This document shows, in pieces, positions 22,750-32,553 of a DNA stretch of 64,000 bases (its first letter is position 1; each line of letters opens with the position of its first letter). The position numbers were made by a program, and so were the translations under genes. A model generated the notes under the pieces. That model searched no databases and was not told the DNA's origin. It saw nothing but the letters and a program-made list of their open reading frames with translations. Origin of the DNA: Diphasiastrum complanatum (lineage: Eukaryota; Streptophyta; Lycopodiopsida; Lycopodiales; Lycopodiaceae); contig CM055093.1 of the NCBI GenBank assembly GCA_029204225.1, forward strand, positions 30,393,777 through 30,457,776, in the 5' to 3' direction.

Positions 22750-23908
22750 GGTTGGCTTCTATTTACAGTAAGTATTCCATTTTTGGTGATATTTGGATGT
22801 TTGATCAAGTTCTAGCATGATTTTGCATTGCTTTGTTGATCAAATCTTACTAACCTTTGTTTTGTGAGTTGAACTTGTGGATCAAAAGCATATTTCAGGT
22901 CTATTGAAGATCAGAGGCTGAAAAGAAACTATTTTGGATCAGATCATAACACCTAATCATTTGTGATTGTGAGGCTTGTGCATATTCAATACTAACAATG
23001 TTCTTTTCAATCCTATTGTTGACAATCTCCATTCTTGGATGAACACTCTCCTTAAGTGGATGAAACTTCTCCTTAAGTGGATGACAAATGCTCTTTTGAG
23101 TGAGTTGTAATTCTCCTAAAGGCTGAGCAAAGCTCCCATTTGGATGAAAGATCCCCTTTTTTGGGTGAACATATTGTAAGCTCCATTGTGAAAAGCATAT
23201 TGTAAAGATTGTCATCAATTTTGGCATAAATTTTGGTGTACTTTGTTGAGCATGTAAGTAACTCTCCTTATGTAATTTGATTGGAGAATTTGCTGGAAGG
23301 TGTTAACCATTATGCAAGTGTGTTTTCAGGTTCTTAACAGGTTGAGGAACATTCTCATGTGAAGTGATCTTAGATCTACATCTAAACACCAAGATTTGAC
23401 AAGATAGTGAAGCTAGTCTTGTGATTCACTAAGTGTGCTCATTCATTCACCTCTAAATCTTGTATTTATCACTTGCTGGAGTTTATAAACTTTTAGAAGT
23501 GTGGTTTACATGTGGTTTTACAGGTTGAATCAATATCTTAGTGTGTTGATCATATGTTGATCAAGTTTGTTCATTACTAGGTAATCTTGGCATCCTAGTT
23601 TTGGGTATTTTCTAAGAATGCAAGTAACTCTTCACACCATAACTTGATTTGGTCACTTGCTGGAAAGTTTGAGAGCTTAAGCAAGAGTGTGTTCAGGTTG
23701 GTTTGATTTTGCAATCCATTCTTAGTGTGTGCAAAGTGTTGCATGTGTTTCAATCTTCCTTTCTATGCTTGGAAACCATCTAGGTTCAAGATAGAAGTGT
23801 TTTAGGGTCCTAAATCTTCATAGATCTCTTTATCTATCATTTGTTGAGAGAAAAGTGAGTGCTAAGTGCTTTAGGACAGAACCTAAAAGTTGAAGAAACA
23901 TTAGAATC
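22750..23908 (+). other. untranslated leader with degenerate ~184-bp repeats
   Basis: This 1.16-kb stretch lies between the primer site and the gag start. The motif (A)CTTGCTGGA...AAGTGTGTTTTCAGGTTG recurs with its TGCTGGA core near 23291, 23474 and 23658, a spacing of about 184 bp. A second repeat, CTCCTTAAGTGGATGA, occurs twice near 23050-23090. The minus-strand open frame at 22901-23227 is an antisense accident of these repeats. The leader may hold packaging or dimerisation signals, but none can be identified from sequence alone. Confidence 0.7.
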
Positions 23909-26900
23909 ATGGCTTCCAATGGTGGGATCATGCTAGAGTCTAGTGAAAGGTTGAGTTCATCAAACTACTCTACTTGGAAAGTGAGGATGGAGTCCTTACT
24001 TGAGTTGAATGAACTCATGGACATAGTTGCAGAAATTGAAGAGAGACCTCTCACACTTCAAGAGCAACAAAGGTTTGATAAGAAGGCCAAAAGGGCTCTT
24101 CATATCATTAAAATGAATGTTACAAATGAACTTCTCAAGGAAGTTGGAAAGTGTCAAAGTGCAAGTGAGGCATGGAATGCCTTAAAGAAGCTCTTTGAAT
24201 CAAAGTCCACATCTAGGGTATTGACCCTAAGGAGACAAATATTTTCTAGTAGGCAAAGAGAGGGTGAAAGTGCTCATGCATTTATCTTGAGAGTTAAGTC
24301 CCTAAGTGATGATTTAGCATGCATTGATGAGAACATAAAAGATGGTGAAATAGTCCAAGTTATGTTGAATGGTTTGCTAAATGAACATGCTAACCTTGTG
24401 CAAAGTTTTGCCATTCAAAGAGTCTTGCCAAGTGTGGTTGACTTGCAAGAAATCTTATTGGCTGAAGAACATAGGTTGCAATCAAAGCTTGATGGTGCAT
24501 CCTTGCAAGGTGGAGGTGAAGAGGCTTTCTTCACAAAAGGCAAATTCAAGGGCAAAGGTAAAGGCAAAGGGAAATGGTCCAAAGGTGGTAACTTTGATCA
24601 TGATGATCACTCTTCCTCTTCCTCTTCTACTAAGAACAATAAGTCAAAGTTCAAGTGCTTTTATTGTGGGATAAAAGGTCATTTTGCAAATGAATGTTAT
24701 AAGAAGAAAAGAGAGCAAGGAGAGAGGCAAGGAAATCTTACAATAGATGAGGAAGAACATAACACATGTGAATCACTTGTTATGACTTCAAGTTTGTTAG
24801 CCAACATAGATGATAATGATCCTTGGTGGATTGATAGTGGAGCCTCATCTCACATGACAAGACATAAGGAATACTTTACATCCTTATTGTCTTATGAGGG
24901 AGAAGGTAACATCATCTACACTGCAAATGATGGTCAATGTGACATCAAAGGCATAGGCACTATTCCTATTTCCCTTTCAACAAATAGGAAAGCAAATCTT
25001 GAAAATGTTTTGTACATTCCTTCAATCACTAAGAATTTGCTTAGTGTAAGTCAAATGATTGACAAAGGACTTGATGTGGAGTTCATTGGAGATGCATGTT
25101 TGATAAGTAAATGTGGATCCTTGATTGCTCAAGGTAGGAGGCATGGTAAACTTTTCAAGCTTGATGCATGTGTGATCTCTAATCATGAAGGATGTATGGC
25201 TAGGGAGCAATTGACAAACCAAGAAGTTTGGCACAAGAGGTTGGGCCATCCCAACTTCAAATCTTTGGAGGTAATGGCAAAGAAAGAGCTTGTTCTTGGT
25301 CTCCCTAAAAGTCTTGTTGCAAACAATAGTGTTTGTGAACATTGTGCCTTGTCCAAATCTCATAGACTTGCTTATTCTAGATCTACTTCTAGATCTAAAG
25401 AAGCTTTTCAACTTGTGCATTCTGATATTCATTCTTCTAGTACAACTAGCAATGGTGGGGCAAAGATGTATGCAACTTTCATTGATGACTTTAGTAGGTA
25501 TACTTGGATCTATCTTCTTAAAAGTAAGGATGAAGTGTTTGCTGCATTTGTCAAGTTCAAGAATGAAATGGAAAACCAATTCAATACAAAGATCAAATGC
25601 TTAAGATCTGATAATGGAGGGGAATACACCTCAAATAGGTTCAAAGACTTTTGTATAGCACATGGGATTAAGAGGGAGATGTCTAGTCCTAGGACTCCAC
25701 AACAGAATGGAGTGGCCGAGAGGAAGAATAGAACCCTTTGTGAATGTGCCAAGGCAATGAGACTACATGCTAATCTTGCTAAGTCTTTTTGGGGGGAAGC
25801 TTTAGCATGTGCTAACTATCTATGTAATAGATGGACAAGTGCTTCCTTGGATGGTAAAACTCCTCATGAGGTTCTTTATGGTAGAAGGCCGAGTGTCAAG
25901 CATTGTAGGATCTTTGGATGTACATGTTTTGTCAATATCACACTTGATGATAGAACTAAAGAAGATCCTTCATCAAAGAAGGGTGTGTTTGTTGGCTATA
26001 GTGAAGTAAGCAAGGCTTACAAAGTGTACATTCCTTCTACAAAGAAAGTTGTCATAAGTAGGGATGTCATCTTTCATGAAGAGAATGTTTCCAATGTTGT
26101 TGATGTTGATGTTGATGTGCCTACTAATCATCATGATGTGCAAGATGTCTTGGATGAAGATGGAGATGCCACTCCAAAGCAAACTTCAAGGAAGACTCAA
26201 AGGCAAAGGGCTAAGCCATCAAGGCTAACCTATGATGAAAAAGGAAAGCAAGTGGTGGACAACTCTAACTTTGCTTTTCTTACCTCTTTTGATGAACCAA
26301 CTTGTGTAGGTGAAGCAATTCAAAAGAAGGAATGGATCCAAGCCATGGATCATGAGCATCAAGCACTCATCAAAAGCAACACATGGAGGTTGGTAAAGCT
26401 TCCAAAGGACAAGAAGGCAATTGGTTGTAAGTGGATCTTCAAGATCAAGACAAATCAAGATGGATCAATCAACAAGTACAAGGCAAGGTTGGTGGCAAAG
26501 GGGTATGCTCAAGAATATGGTATTGACTATGATGAGACCTTTGCACCCGTGGCAAAGATGGTAACTATTCGAATCCTAATCTCTCTTGCAACTCTTTATG
26601 ATTGGGATATGTGGCAAATGGATGTTACTAATGCCTTCTTGAATGGTGATCTTGAAGAAGATATTTACATGGAGCAACCCGAGGGCTATGTTTCACATGA
26701 TGAGCCTAATCATGTGTGCTATCTCCAAAAGAGTTTGTATGGGCTAAAGCAAGCACCAAGGAGTTGGTATGCTAAGCTCAATTCCTTCTTACTTTCTCAA
26801 AACTTTGTTATGAGTGAGTATGATCATTCTCTCTACTTTAGATTGAATGAAAATGATATCACTTTACTTTTGATCTATGTTGATGACATTATCTTAAGTG

Positions 26901-27862
26901 GTGGTAACAATCTAGATATAGATGAAATCAAGATGGCACTCAAAAGAGAGTTTGAAATTCAAGATCTTGGTAAACTTCATTATATCTTAGGAATAGAGAT
27001 TATTAGAACTTCTAAATCTACATTCATATGTCAAGAAAAGTATGTTAACTCTATTCTAAAAAGGTTTCATATGGAAGATTGTAAAGTTGTTTCTACTCCT
27101 ATGGAATCAAATGTAAAGCTAACTACAAGAAGTAATGAAAGATCCTTCAAGGACATTACTCTCTATAGAAAGCTAATAGGATCTCTTATATGGTTAACCA
27201 TCACAAGACCTGATCTAAGCTTTGTGGTTGGTAAACTAAGTCAATTTATGCAAGATCCTAGTGAGGCTCATTGGAAGCTAGGAAAGAGAGTACTTAGATA
27301 CATCTCGGGATCTAGAGATTTTGGCATCTTGTATGGAGGTACTACACCTAACCTTTGTGGATTTTCAGATTCAGATTTTGCAAGTGATCAAATGGATAGG
27401 AAGTCAACAAGTGCCTTTGCAATCTATCTTGGAGATGGAGTGGTCTCATGGCTATCAAAGAAGCAACCAACTATCTCTCTATCTTCCACCGAAGCCGAGT
27501 ACAAGGCATTAACAACATGCACCAAGGAGATTCTTTGGATCAAGAGGATGTTATTGGATCTTCACTTGCTGGAACCAGAGAAGACTCCAATCATACTTTG
27601 TGATAACCTTTCAGCCCAAAGCTTGGCAAGCAATCCTGTTTTTCATGCAAGGAGCAAGCACATTGAGATTGCTCACCATTTTGTGAGAGATCAAGTCATT
27701 GCCAAAGAGGTGGAGCTTCAACATGTCTCTTCAAAGGAGTGTGTGGCTGATATCTTCACCAAACCATTGGGAAAGGACCTATATTTAATGCATAGATCTA
27801 ATCTTGGAATGTGCTCAAAGACTATGTTGAAACTAGCATCCAATGTTGAAGAGGGAGTGTGA
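23909..27862 (+). CDS. copia gag-pol polyprotein, intact (1317 aa)
   Basis: A single frame starts MASNGGIMLESSERLSSSNY in good context (ATCATGGCT). Domains in order: gag UBN2-type region (about 20-190); basic KGKGKGKGK stretch; zinc knuckle CFYCGIKGHFANEC from residue 250; aspartic protease DSGASSHM with Asp309; pre-integrase zinc finger (VWHKRLGHPNF, His442; CEHC); integrase core with Asp506, Asp568 and Glu604, a D-D-35-E spacing; integrase-RT linker with Asp-Val repeats (near 730-745); reverse transcriptase with Asp905 (DVTNAFLNG) and YVDD at 990-993; RNase H with Asp1154, STEAEYKAL and CDNLSAQSLA. Products would form cytoplasmic virus-like particles and integrate new copies. The stop TGA (27860-27862) lies inside the 3' LTR. 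I see no lesion. Confidence 0.97.
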   Translation: MASNGGIMLESSERLSSSNYSTWKVRMESLLELNELMDIVAEIEERPLTLQEQQRFDKKAKRALHIIKMNVTNELLKEVGKCQSASEAWNALKKLFESKSTSRVLTLRRQIFSSRQREGESAHAFILRVKSLSDDLACIDENIKDGEIVQVMLNGLLNEHANLVQSFAIQRVLPSVVDLQEILLAEEHRLQSKLDGASLQGGGEEAFFTKGKFKGKGKGKGKWSKGGNFDHDDHSSSSSSTKNNKSKFKCFYCGIKGHFANECYKKKREQGERQGNLTIDEEEHNTCESLVMTSSLLANIDDNDPWWIDSGASSHMTRHKEYFTSLLSYEGEGNIIYTANDGQCDIKGIGTIPISLSTNRKANLENVLYIPSITKNLLSVSQMIDKGLDVEFIGDACLISKCGSLIAQGRRHGKLFKLDACVISNHEGCMAREQLTNQEVWHKRLGHPNFKSLEVMAKKELVLGLPKSLVANNSVCEHCALSKSHRLAYSRSTSRSKEAFQLVHSDIHSSSTTSNGGAKMYATFIDDFSRYTWIYLLKSKDEVFAAFVKFKNEMENQFNTKIKCLRSDNGGEYTSNRFKDFCIAHGIKREMSSPRTPQQNGVAERKNRTLCECAKAMRLHANLAKSFWGEALACANYLCNRWTSASLDGKTPHEVLYGRRPSVKHCRIFGCTCFVNITLDDRTKEDPSSKKGVFVGYSEVSKAYKVYIPSTKKVVISRDVIFHEENVSNVVDVDVDVPTNHHDVQDVLDEDGDATPKQTSRKTQRQRAKPSRLTYDEKGKQVVDNSNFAFLTSFDEPTCVGEAIQKKEWIQAMDHEHQALIKSNTWRLVKLPKDKKAIGCKWIFKIKTNQDGSINKYKARLVAKGYAQEYGIDYDETFAPVAKMVTIRILISLATLYDWDMWQMDVTNAFLNGDLEEDIYMEQPEGYVSHDEPNHVCYLQKSLYGLKQAPRSWYAKLNSFLLSQNFVMSEYDHSLYFRLNENDITLLLIYVDDIILSGGNNLDIDEIKMALKREFEIQDLGKLHYILGIEIIRTSKSTFICQEKYVNSILKRFHMEDCKVVSTPMESNVKLTTRSNERSFKDITLYRKLIGSLIWLTITRPDLSFVVGKLSQFMQDPSEAHWKLGKRVLRYISGSRDFGILYGGTTPNLCGFSDSDFASDQMDRKSTSAFAIYLGDGVVSWLSKKQPTISLSSTEAEYKALTTCTKEILWIKRMLLDLHLLEPEKTPIILCDNLSAQSLASNPVFHARSKHIEIAHHFVRDQVIAKEVELQHVSSKECVADIFTKPLGKDLYLMHRSNLGMCSKTMLKLASNVEEGV
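27848..27857 (+). promoter_or_regulatory. polypurine tract
   Basis: GAAGAGGGAG ends exactly where the 3' LTR starts, and serves as plus-strand primer in copia elements. It also encodes the last residues of the polyprotein (EEG). Confidence 0.85.
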
Positions 27863-28512
27863 AAATTGTCAACATTTCCTAGCTAGTTTGAGGCCTAAAT
27901 TGGCTAAAATTGTAAATAGTTTTGGTTCTGGAGTTTCACACGTGTGAACCAGGCCACAATGTTTTTATTTACTGTATTTTTTCAGTATGATGAAGTGTCA
28001 AACTTCATACCCTTCAAAATGAGACCATTTTGATGTATTTTGGTCATATAAGCCATTTTTAGCTATTTTTCCTATATAGGGAATATCTAGGGTCAAGTAC
28101 CTTCTAGAGAGAGGAGAGAGAGTCATCTTCCTCATCCATAAATAGTAGGGAAGTCGTGGAAAACAGGTTGGAGAAACCTTTTGTATGCTTCATTGAGATC
28201 AATAGATCATTGTCATTGTTTCTTCCTCCATTGAGAGCATTGTTGTGTGTATTGTCTTCAAGCTATTGTGTATGATCTTAGGTGCTTTCCAAAAGTGGTA
28301 GGCTGATGTATTATGGACTGTATAATTCTATTTTGGGCCGCACTTGATGTTTATGGAAGTTTCCATTTGTGATAAATTCTTTTTGATCAAGTTCTTTGCA
28401 TTCTAGGTAGCATAGAATGTGTTGCCAATTCCTAGCTTATGTAGTTTGGAGTGCAAGCATTCAAGCCAATGATCTTGGAGTTTAGGTCCACTTAGGATCT
28501 GTATTTTTCACA
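27858..28512 (+). repeat. 3' LTR of the complete copia element
   Basis: 655 bp, same ends and same length as the 5' LTR. Its first bases supply the stop codon of the polyprotein. Confidence 0.95.
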
Positions 28513-29109
28513 ATTATGCCCTTTGACCTTTGGCTTAATTGGGAAGAAATCTAGCATCATTACAGATGTATAAATCAAACACCTAGTACACATAGGAGAT
28601 GTAAACTCAATAAGAACTTGTCAAAATCACTTATGTATGATAATTTATTGTTCCTGTCTGTACAATGGTGATACAATAACAGAGTACTCATAGCATCACA
28701 AGAATCCACTATATCATCACCAAAATGCAAAAATGGATGTAGAACCCCAAAGAGATAGCTTCCATAAGAATGAATGAGAGAAGAATGAGAGAGATGAATT
28801 TCTCTCCCACTTGTCTGCCTACTTATAACTTGCACTATTTGGATGTTCTTACTCAAGTTTATCAACTTATGAAAGTTCTAGATCTCTTCCAAACCCTAGA
28901 TCTAAAATGACTAGATTCAATGCATCTCTACCAACCAATTAGAGTAGGTATAAATTTGACCTTATCAACTTGCCTAAGTTGTCAAAAATAGTAACTTAGG
29001 CCTTATTAAATTTGTAGAGTCTATGTCTAAGTTTAAAATACATATTGTTCTTAAAAATTGCAAATAAACTCAACATGAAAAATCTTAAACTAGTTGACAA
29101 TTTCTCACA
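28513..29109 (-). repeat. LTR of element C, outer part
   Basis: This continues the LTR interrupted at 22081. On the minus strand it starts TGTGAGAAATTGTCAAC at 29109, similar to the start of the intact element's LTR (TGTGAAAATTGTCAAC). With the 34 bp at 22048-22081, and counting the duplicated ATTAT once, the LTR is about 626 bp, close to the 655 bp of its relative. The left LTR of element C was not found. Confidence 0.6.
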
Positions 29110-29424
29110 GAGAATTCATCTCTTTTGATTGTATGTCCATCTCATGTCTATTTCTCAAGATATCTTGATTTCTAGTGTGTAGAATGTGATTTTTATTGTT
29201 GATCTTGCATCCACTCGTGTGAATGACTGTAGGCTGTTGTTGTTGTACAAACATGGATAGTAACAAGTCGAATCTAAGTGCTTATGATAAGATCTTCATG
29301 CATTTCCGAGTTCTAGCATATCTAAAGTGCTGATTTCTATCTTGTAGCTAAATCTAGATGTGAAACCAAAATTGGCTAAAGATCTTAGATCCATCAAGTG
29401 TGTTTTGGATATGTATTTTTCACA
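29110..29424 (+). repeat. LTR 3'-end fragment
   Basis: It ends GATATGTATTTTTCACA at 29424, very like the end of the intact LTR (GATCTGTATTTTTCACA). It is not followed by a primer site. It is probably the tail of an older LTR next to, or interrupted by, element C. Confidence 0.4.
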
Positions 29425-29583
29425 GATCATACATTTAGTGTTCAATCAAAAAATCAAATATGGTGGATAGCAACATTCCAGGTACTTTTTTATGACGTTA
29501 TTTCGATTACAATTCTTTTTTTTGTAGTACATGATAGGGATAAGTAACTAACAAAGTACACATTACTTGCTCTGTTACAGATT

Positions 29584-30178
29584 TTGAAAGAAAATCATGG
29601 AGTTCTATCATGGATATTTTCACGTACAAATTATGAAAATATCATAAAAGAACATATGGAGGGGTCAAAAATTTATTGTGCAAAAGCATGGTATTTTTCA
29701 AATTCAATGGCACCTTGTAGGCGATTTGAAAACATTGAAATGTATGTATACTATCTCTCATGGAGCAACATCTAAGCATCCATGTATTTACTGCATGAAA
29801 GATTGTTATCATATGAATGTGGGACGAACAAACAATGGTCCAACAAGAGAACTAGAAGATCCAAGTGCCTACTCAAGCTCCGAGGAGATCCACAAGAGAA
29901 AGAAGAGCACCAATCAGATTTGTGCCTTACAGAAACATGTACACATATGCACATTGCATGCTGAGGTACGTATTATTGAAAAGCTTATTCATCTTCATAT
30001 TTTATTTTCTTGGAATACAAAATTAGAGTCTTTGGCCAAATCAGCTATCACAAGGTTGGAAGAAATTCTTTCAAAAGTAGGATTACATAAAGAAAATGTC
30101 GCAATTGAGAAAAGTGACAGACTGACAGGAGAAAATGTTTCTAATAAGCCATCAATTGGGGGTTCCTCCTCGGTCTAA
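29584..30178 (+). CDS. unrecognised gene or transposase-like fragment (His/Cys motifs)
   Basis: Two overlapping frames probably belong together with one frameshift near 29690. The first (29584-29770) reads KENHGVLSWIFSRTNYENII. The second (29678-30178, 166 codons) reads WHLVGDLKTLKCMYTISHG, HPCIYCMKDC, HICTLHAEVRIIEKLIHLH, then a Leu/Ala/Glu-rich helix and a Ser-rich end. A CTCTGTTACAG acceptor-like site lies at 29570-29580, so the left edge may be an exon start. The GDLK acidic motif followed by CxxC and HxCxLH resembles metal-binding folds of transposase-like proteins, but I cannot name a family. It could be an exon of a host gene or a decayed DNA transposon. No function is assigned. Confidence 0.4.
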
Positions 30179-30418
30179 GGTGAGAGGTGATCTTGAGTTG
30201 CTCTGTCCGAGTATCTTGGGGATTCGTCAGAATCAGCCAACAACAGTGGAGAATCTGATGGCGGCACTGAGTGCAGATGCAATGATTGGAAGAGCACCAC
30301 AAATGAGCATGGGAGCCCAAAAATTGCTAGAAATCAGTCGTTAGAAGACACCGAAAGTTTGCACATCGCTAAGGTGCAAATGACTTCGAGTTTTGTTACT
30401 TTATAGCCGTTGTGTGGT

Positions 30419-30806
30419 GACTCGACTCGTTCGAGATTGTTTTTGAAGGTACCGACTCAATCGAGATGGAACTCAGCTAGACTCGGTCGAGATTTGACTT
30501 GGATTGACTTGGTCGAGAGTTTCAAAAATGTTGTTGAAGTGTCCAGTCGAGATCTTACACAGCAGGCTCGGTCGAGATTTGAGCGGAAGACTCGGTCGAG
30601 ATTTGATCCAGAGGCTTCTGTTGAGAGCTGAACAGAAGATTGGTCGAGATGTCAAACAGAGGACTCAGTCGAGATGCCAACCAGAGGACTCGGTCGAGAT
30701 GCCAACCAGAGGACTGGGTCGAGATGCCAACCAAAGGACTCGGTCGAGATGCCAACCAGAGGACTCGGTCGAGATGGCAACTAGAGGACTCAGAGGACTT
30801 GGTCGA
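30419..30806. repeat. 25-bp minisatellite, unit GACTCGGTCGAGATGCCAAC
   Basis: Near-perfect 25-bp units lie at about 30660-30790 (core GGACTCGGTCGAGATGCCAA, then CCAGA). Degenerate units sharing ACTCGGTCGAGAT extend left to about 30419. Each unit contains the palindrome TCGA and usually GGTCGAG. Because 25 is not a multiple of 3, each strand's frames rotate, producing several repetitive but meaningless open frames. Confidence 0.9.
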
Positions 30807-30839
30807 GATCTCAAGTAAATGCTTTGCAGATGTGTGTGT

Positions 30840-31099
30840 GGAAAATATGAGATGTTAGTATTTCAGAAAGGAAATTGATTGACATAAGTGGTAAAATCTG
30901 TCCTTGTGACCTAGATCATCAGATGTTGACTTGTATCACTCTTGGTGAATCAATAAAAGATATCGATGAAAAAATAGAAGGAGAACAAGAATACATTAAG
31001 TATAAACACAGGCAGTCAAAAACATAAAAAATAGTAAAATAAAAAAGCAATAAAAAATTGACAAAAATATATACAAGGATAAGAGTGATGGATCTAGAT
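30840..31099. other. AT-rich stretch, nothing recognised
   Basis: This is low-complexity AT-rich sequence between the minisatellite and the gypsy coding region. It probably includes the 3' untranslated end of the gypsy element. Confidence 0.4.
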
Positions 31100-32553
31100 G
31101 GGGTCAACAAAAAACAACTCTTCGTAGTACCGTCTTAGACGACCGCCATTTACGACAGTGTCGAGGAGGACTCTGTCAAGTGTTTCTAACTGGACTGTTC
31201 CATTTGAGAGGATTTTATTTATGACATATGGCCCTTCGCTTCTGATTTTAATCTTTTGGACTGCTTCTTAGATGCGTAGAGAAGTACCTGATCACCTAAG
31301 TGTAAGTCTTTATTGCGTAGATGACGATCATGCCAGGCTTTTTGTCGACGTTTGTTAACTAATTGTGCACGATACGAGATGAGTCAAGTCTCACACAATT
31401 GGGCTAATGTAAATAGCTTGTTTTGGACTTCTTGTTCGATTGTAACTTTCTCACAGAGATCTACCAAGAAAGCTTGCATGACTTGCAAGGAAGGAACTAA
31501 AAATTCAACATGCATTACTACCTCTTGAACGTAGACGAGATGGAAGGGAGTAACCCATCCAGTGGCCTTCTTGGGAGTGGTGAGGTACGCCCTGATAGGT
31601 ATGCCCAGATAGCGGAGAACAACTTGGTTTTCCAATCTGATCGACTAGTTTTAACTATCTTGGTTAGGATCTTACATATTGTCTTGTTGGTGGATTATGC
31701 CTGGCCATTACATCGGGGATAGTACAGAGTACTTTTGCGGTGGACAACAAGGTAATGGCATAAGAGATTATCATTCACTTCATTTAAGAAGTGTGAACCT
31801 TTGGGACAGCCAAAGCGTGTAATAATGTTTTCATAAAGAAAACGCGCGACGGTCTTTGCATTAGCATCATTTGTTGCTCGTTCTTCTATCCATTTGGTGG
31901 CATAATCCGTTGAGATCAAAATATAGCGTGCTTGAGTATTTTTGGCTGCTGGGCTGACGGGCCCAACAAAGTCTATACCCCAACTTATGGAAAACTTCGT
32001 TTTTTATAATGGAGTTAAGTGGTGTGAGGTCTACTGTTGTAGTCTTTTTGGCTCGTTGGCAAACATCACATGTTTTGATGATAGCAAATGTATCTTTAAA
32101 CAATGACGGCCACCATAAGCCTGCTATGAGTATGATCTTAGTAGTCGCCTCTACAAAGAAGTGACTGCCACCAATGCCCTCATGTGCCTGAGATATGATA
32201 GGTCATATCTCATATTAGTAAGCGCATCTACTTATAATATAGTCAGTACCCCTTTTATATAAATGTCTAGTGATAAGTTGAAAGGGTGCCACCTTGATAA
32301 ATTTTTTTCGTTTGGCTACCGTATTTAGCCCTTCCTTGAGTCTACTAGTTGTAAGAAACTGAGTGATTTCCTCAAACCATAGTGGAATAGCATCAATCTG
32401 AAAAGGCATGCATCAGGTAGATCGTCGTTGATTGGTGCATCGGCCTTTTCAGCATTGGAAAGTCTAGAAAGGTGGTCGACCATGAAGTGTTGTGTGCCTT
32501 TCCTGACGACTACGCAAAATGTGAATTCCTTAAGTAGTAAGAGCCATCTAGCT
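31100..32553 (-). pseudogene. Ty3/gypsy element E: integrase part (downstream half)
   Basis: Minus-strand frames read, from right to left: FTFCVVVRKGTQHFMVDHLSR (the end of RNase H, about 32530-32460); an integrase zinc-finger piece (CDVCQRAKK, about 32070); and integrase core pieces YATKWIEERATNDANAKTVA and FLYENIITRFGCP, then TLYYPRCNGQA (about 31910-31700). The integrase C terminus follows (PSLQVMQAFL, about 31460; AWHDRHLRNKDLHLGDQVLL, about 31340-31280). Several stops and shifts make it non-functional. The upstream half of the same element lies at 37129-37770, separated by the insertion of element D. Confidence 0.8.

Larger units (their letters stand above)
22082..28512 (+). mobile_element. 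complete, apparently intact Ty1/copia retrotransposon (6431 bp)
   Basis: The structure is 655-bp LTRs at both ends, a primer-binding site, a leader, a single gag-pol frame of 1317 codons, a polypurine tract and a perfect 5-bp target duplication (ATTAT). The two LTRs differ at about four positions by eye (for example near 22097/27873, 22553/28326 and 22714/28487), which implies a recent insertion. Every expected catalytic motif is present. It inserted into the LTR of element C. It is a good candidate for a mobile, or recently mobile, parent of the decayed relatives B, C and D nearby. Confidence 0.95.

Noticed and set aside
22901-23227. 108-codon minus-strand frame with repeated HPLKE in the copia leader
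   Set aside because: It is antisense to the leader and produced by short leader repeats.
25022-25579. 185-codon frame antisense to the intact copia polyprotein
   Set aside because: It is a shadow of the well-supported plus-strand coding frame.
30419-30806. CRISPR-like array
   Set aside because: Units are directly adjacent 25-bp repeats without unique spacers; this is a minisatellite in a plant nuclear genome.
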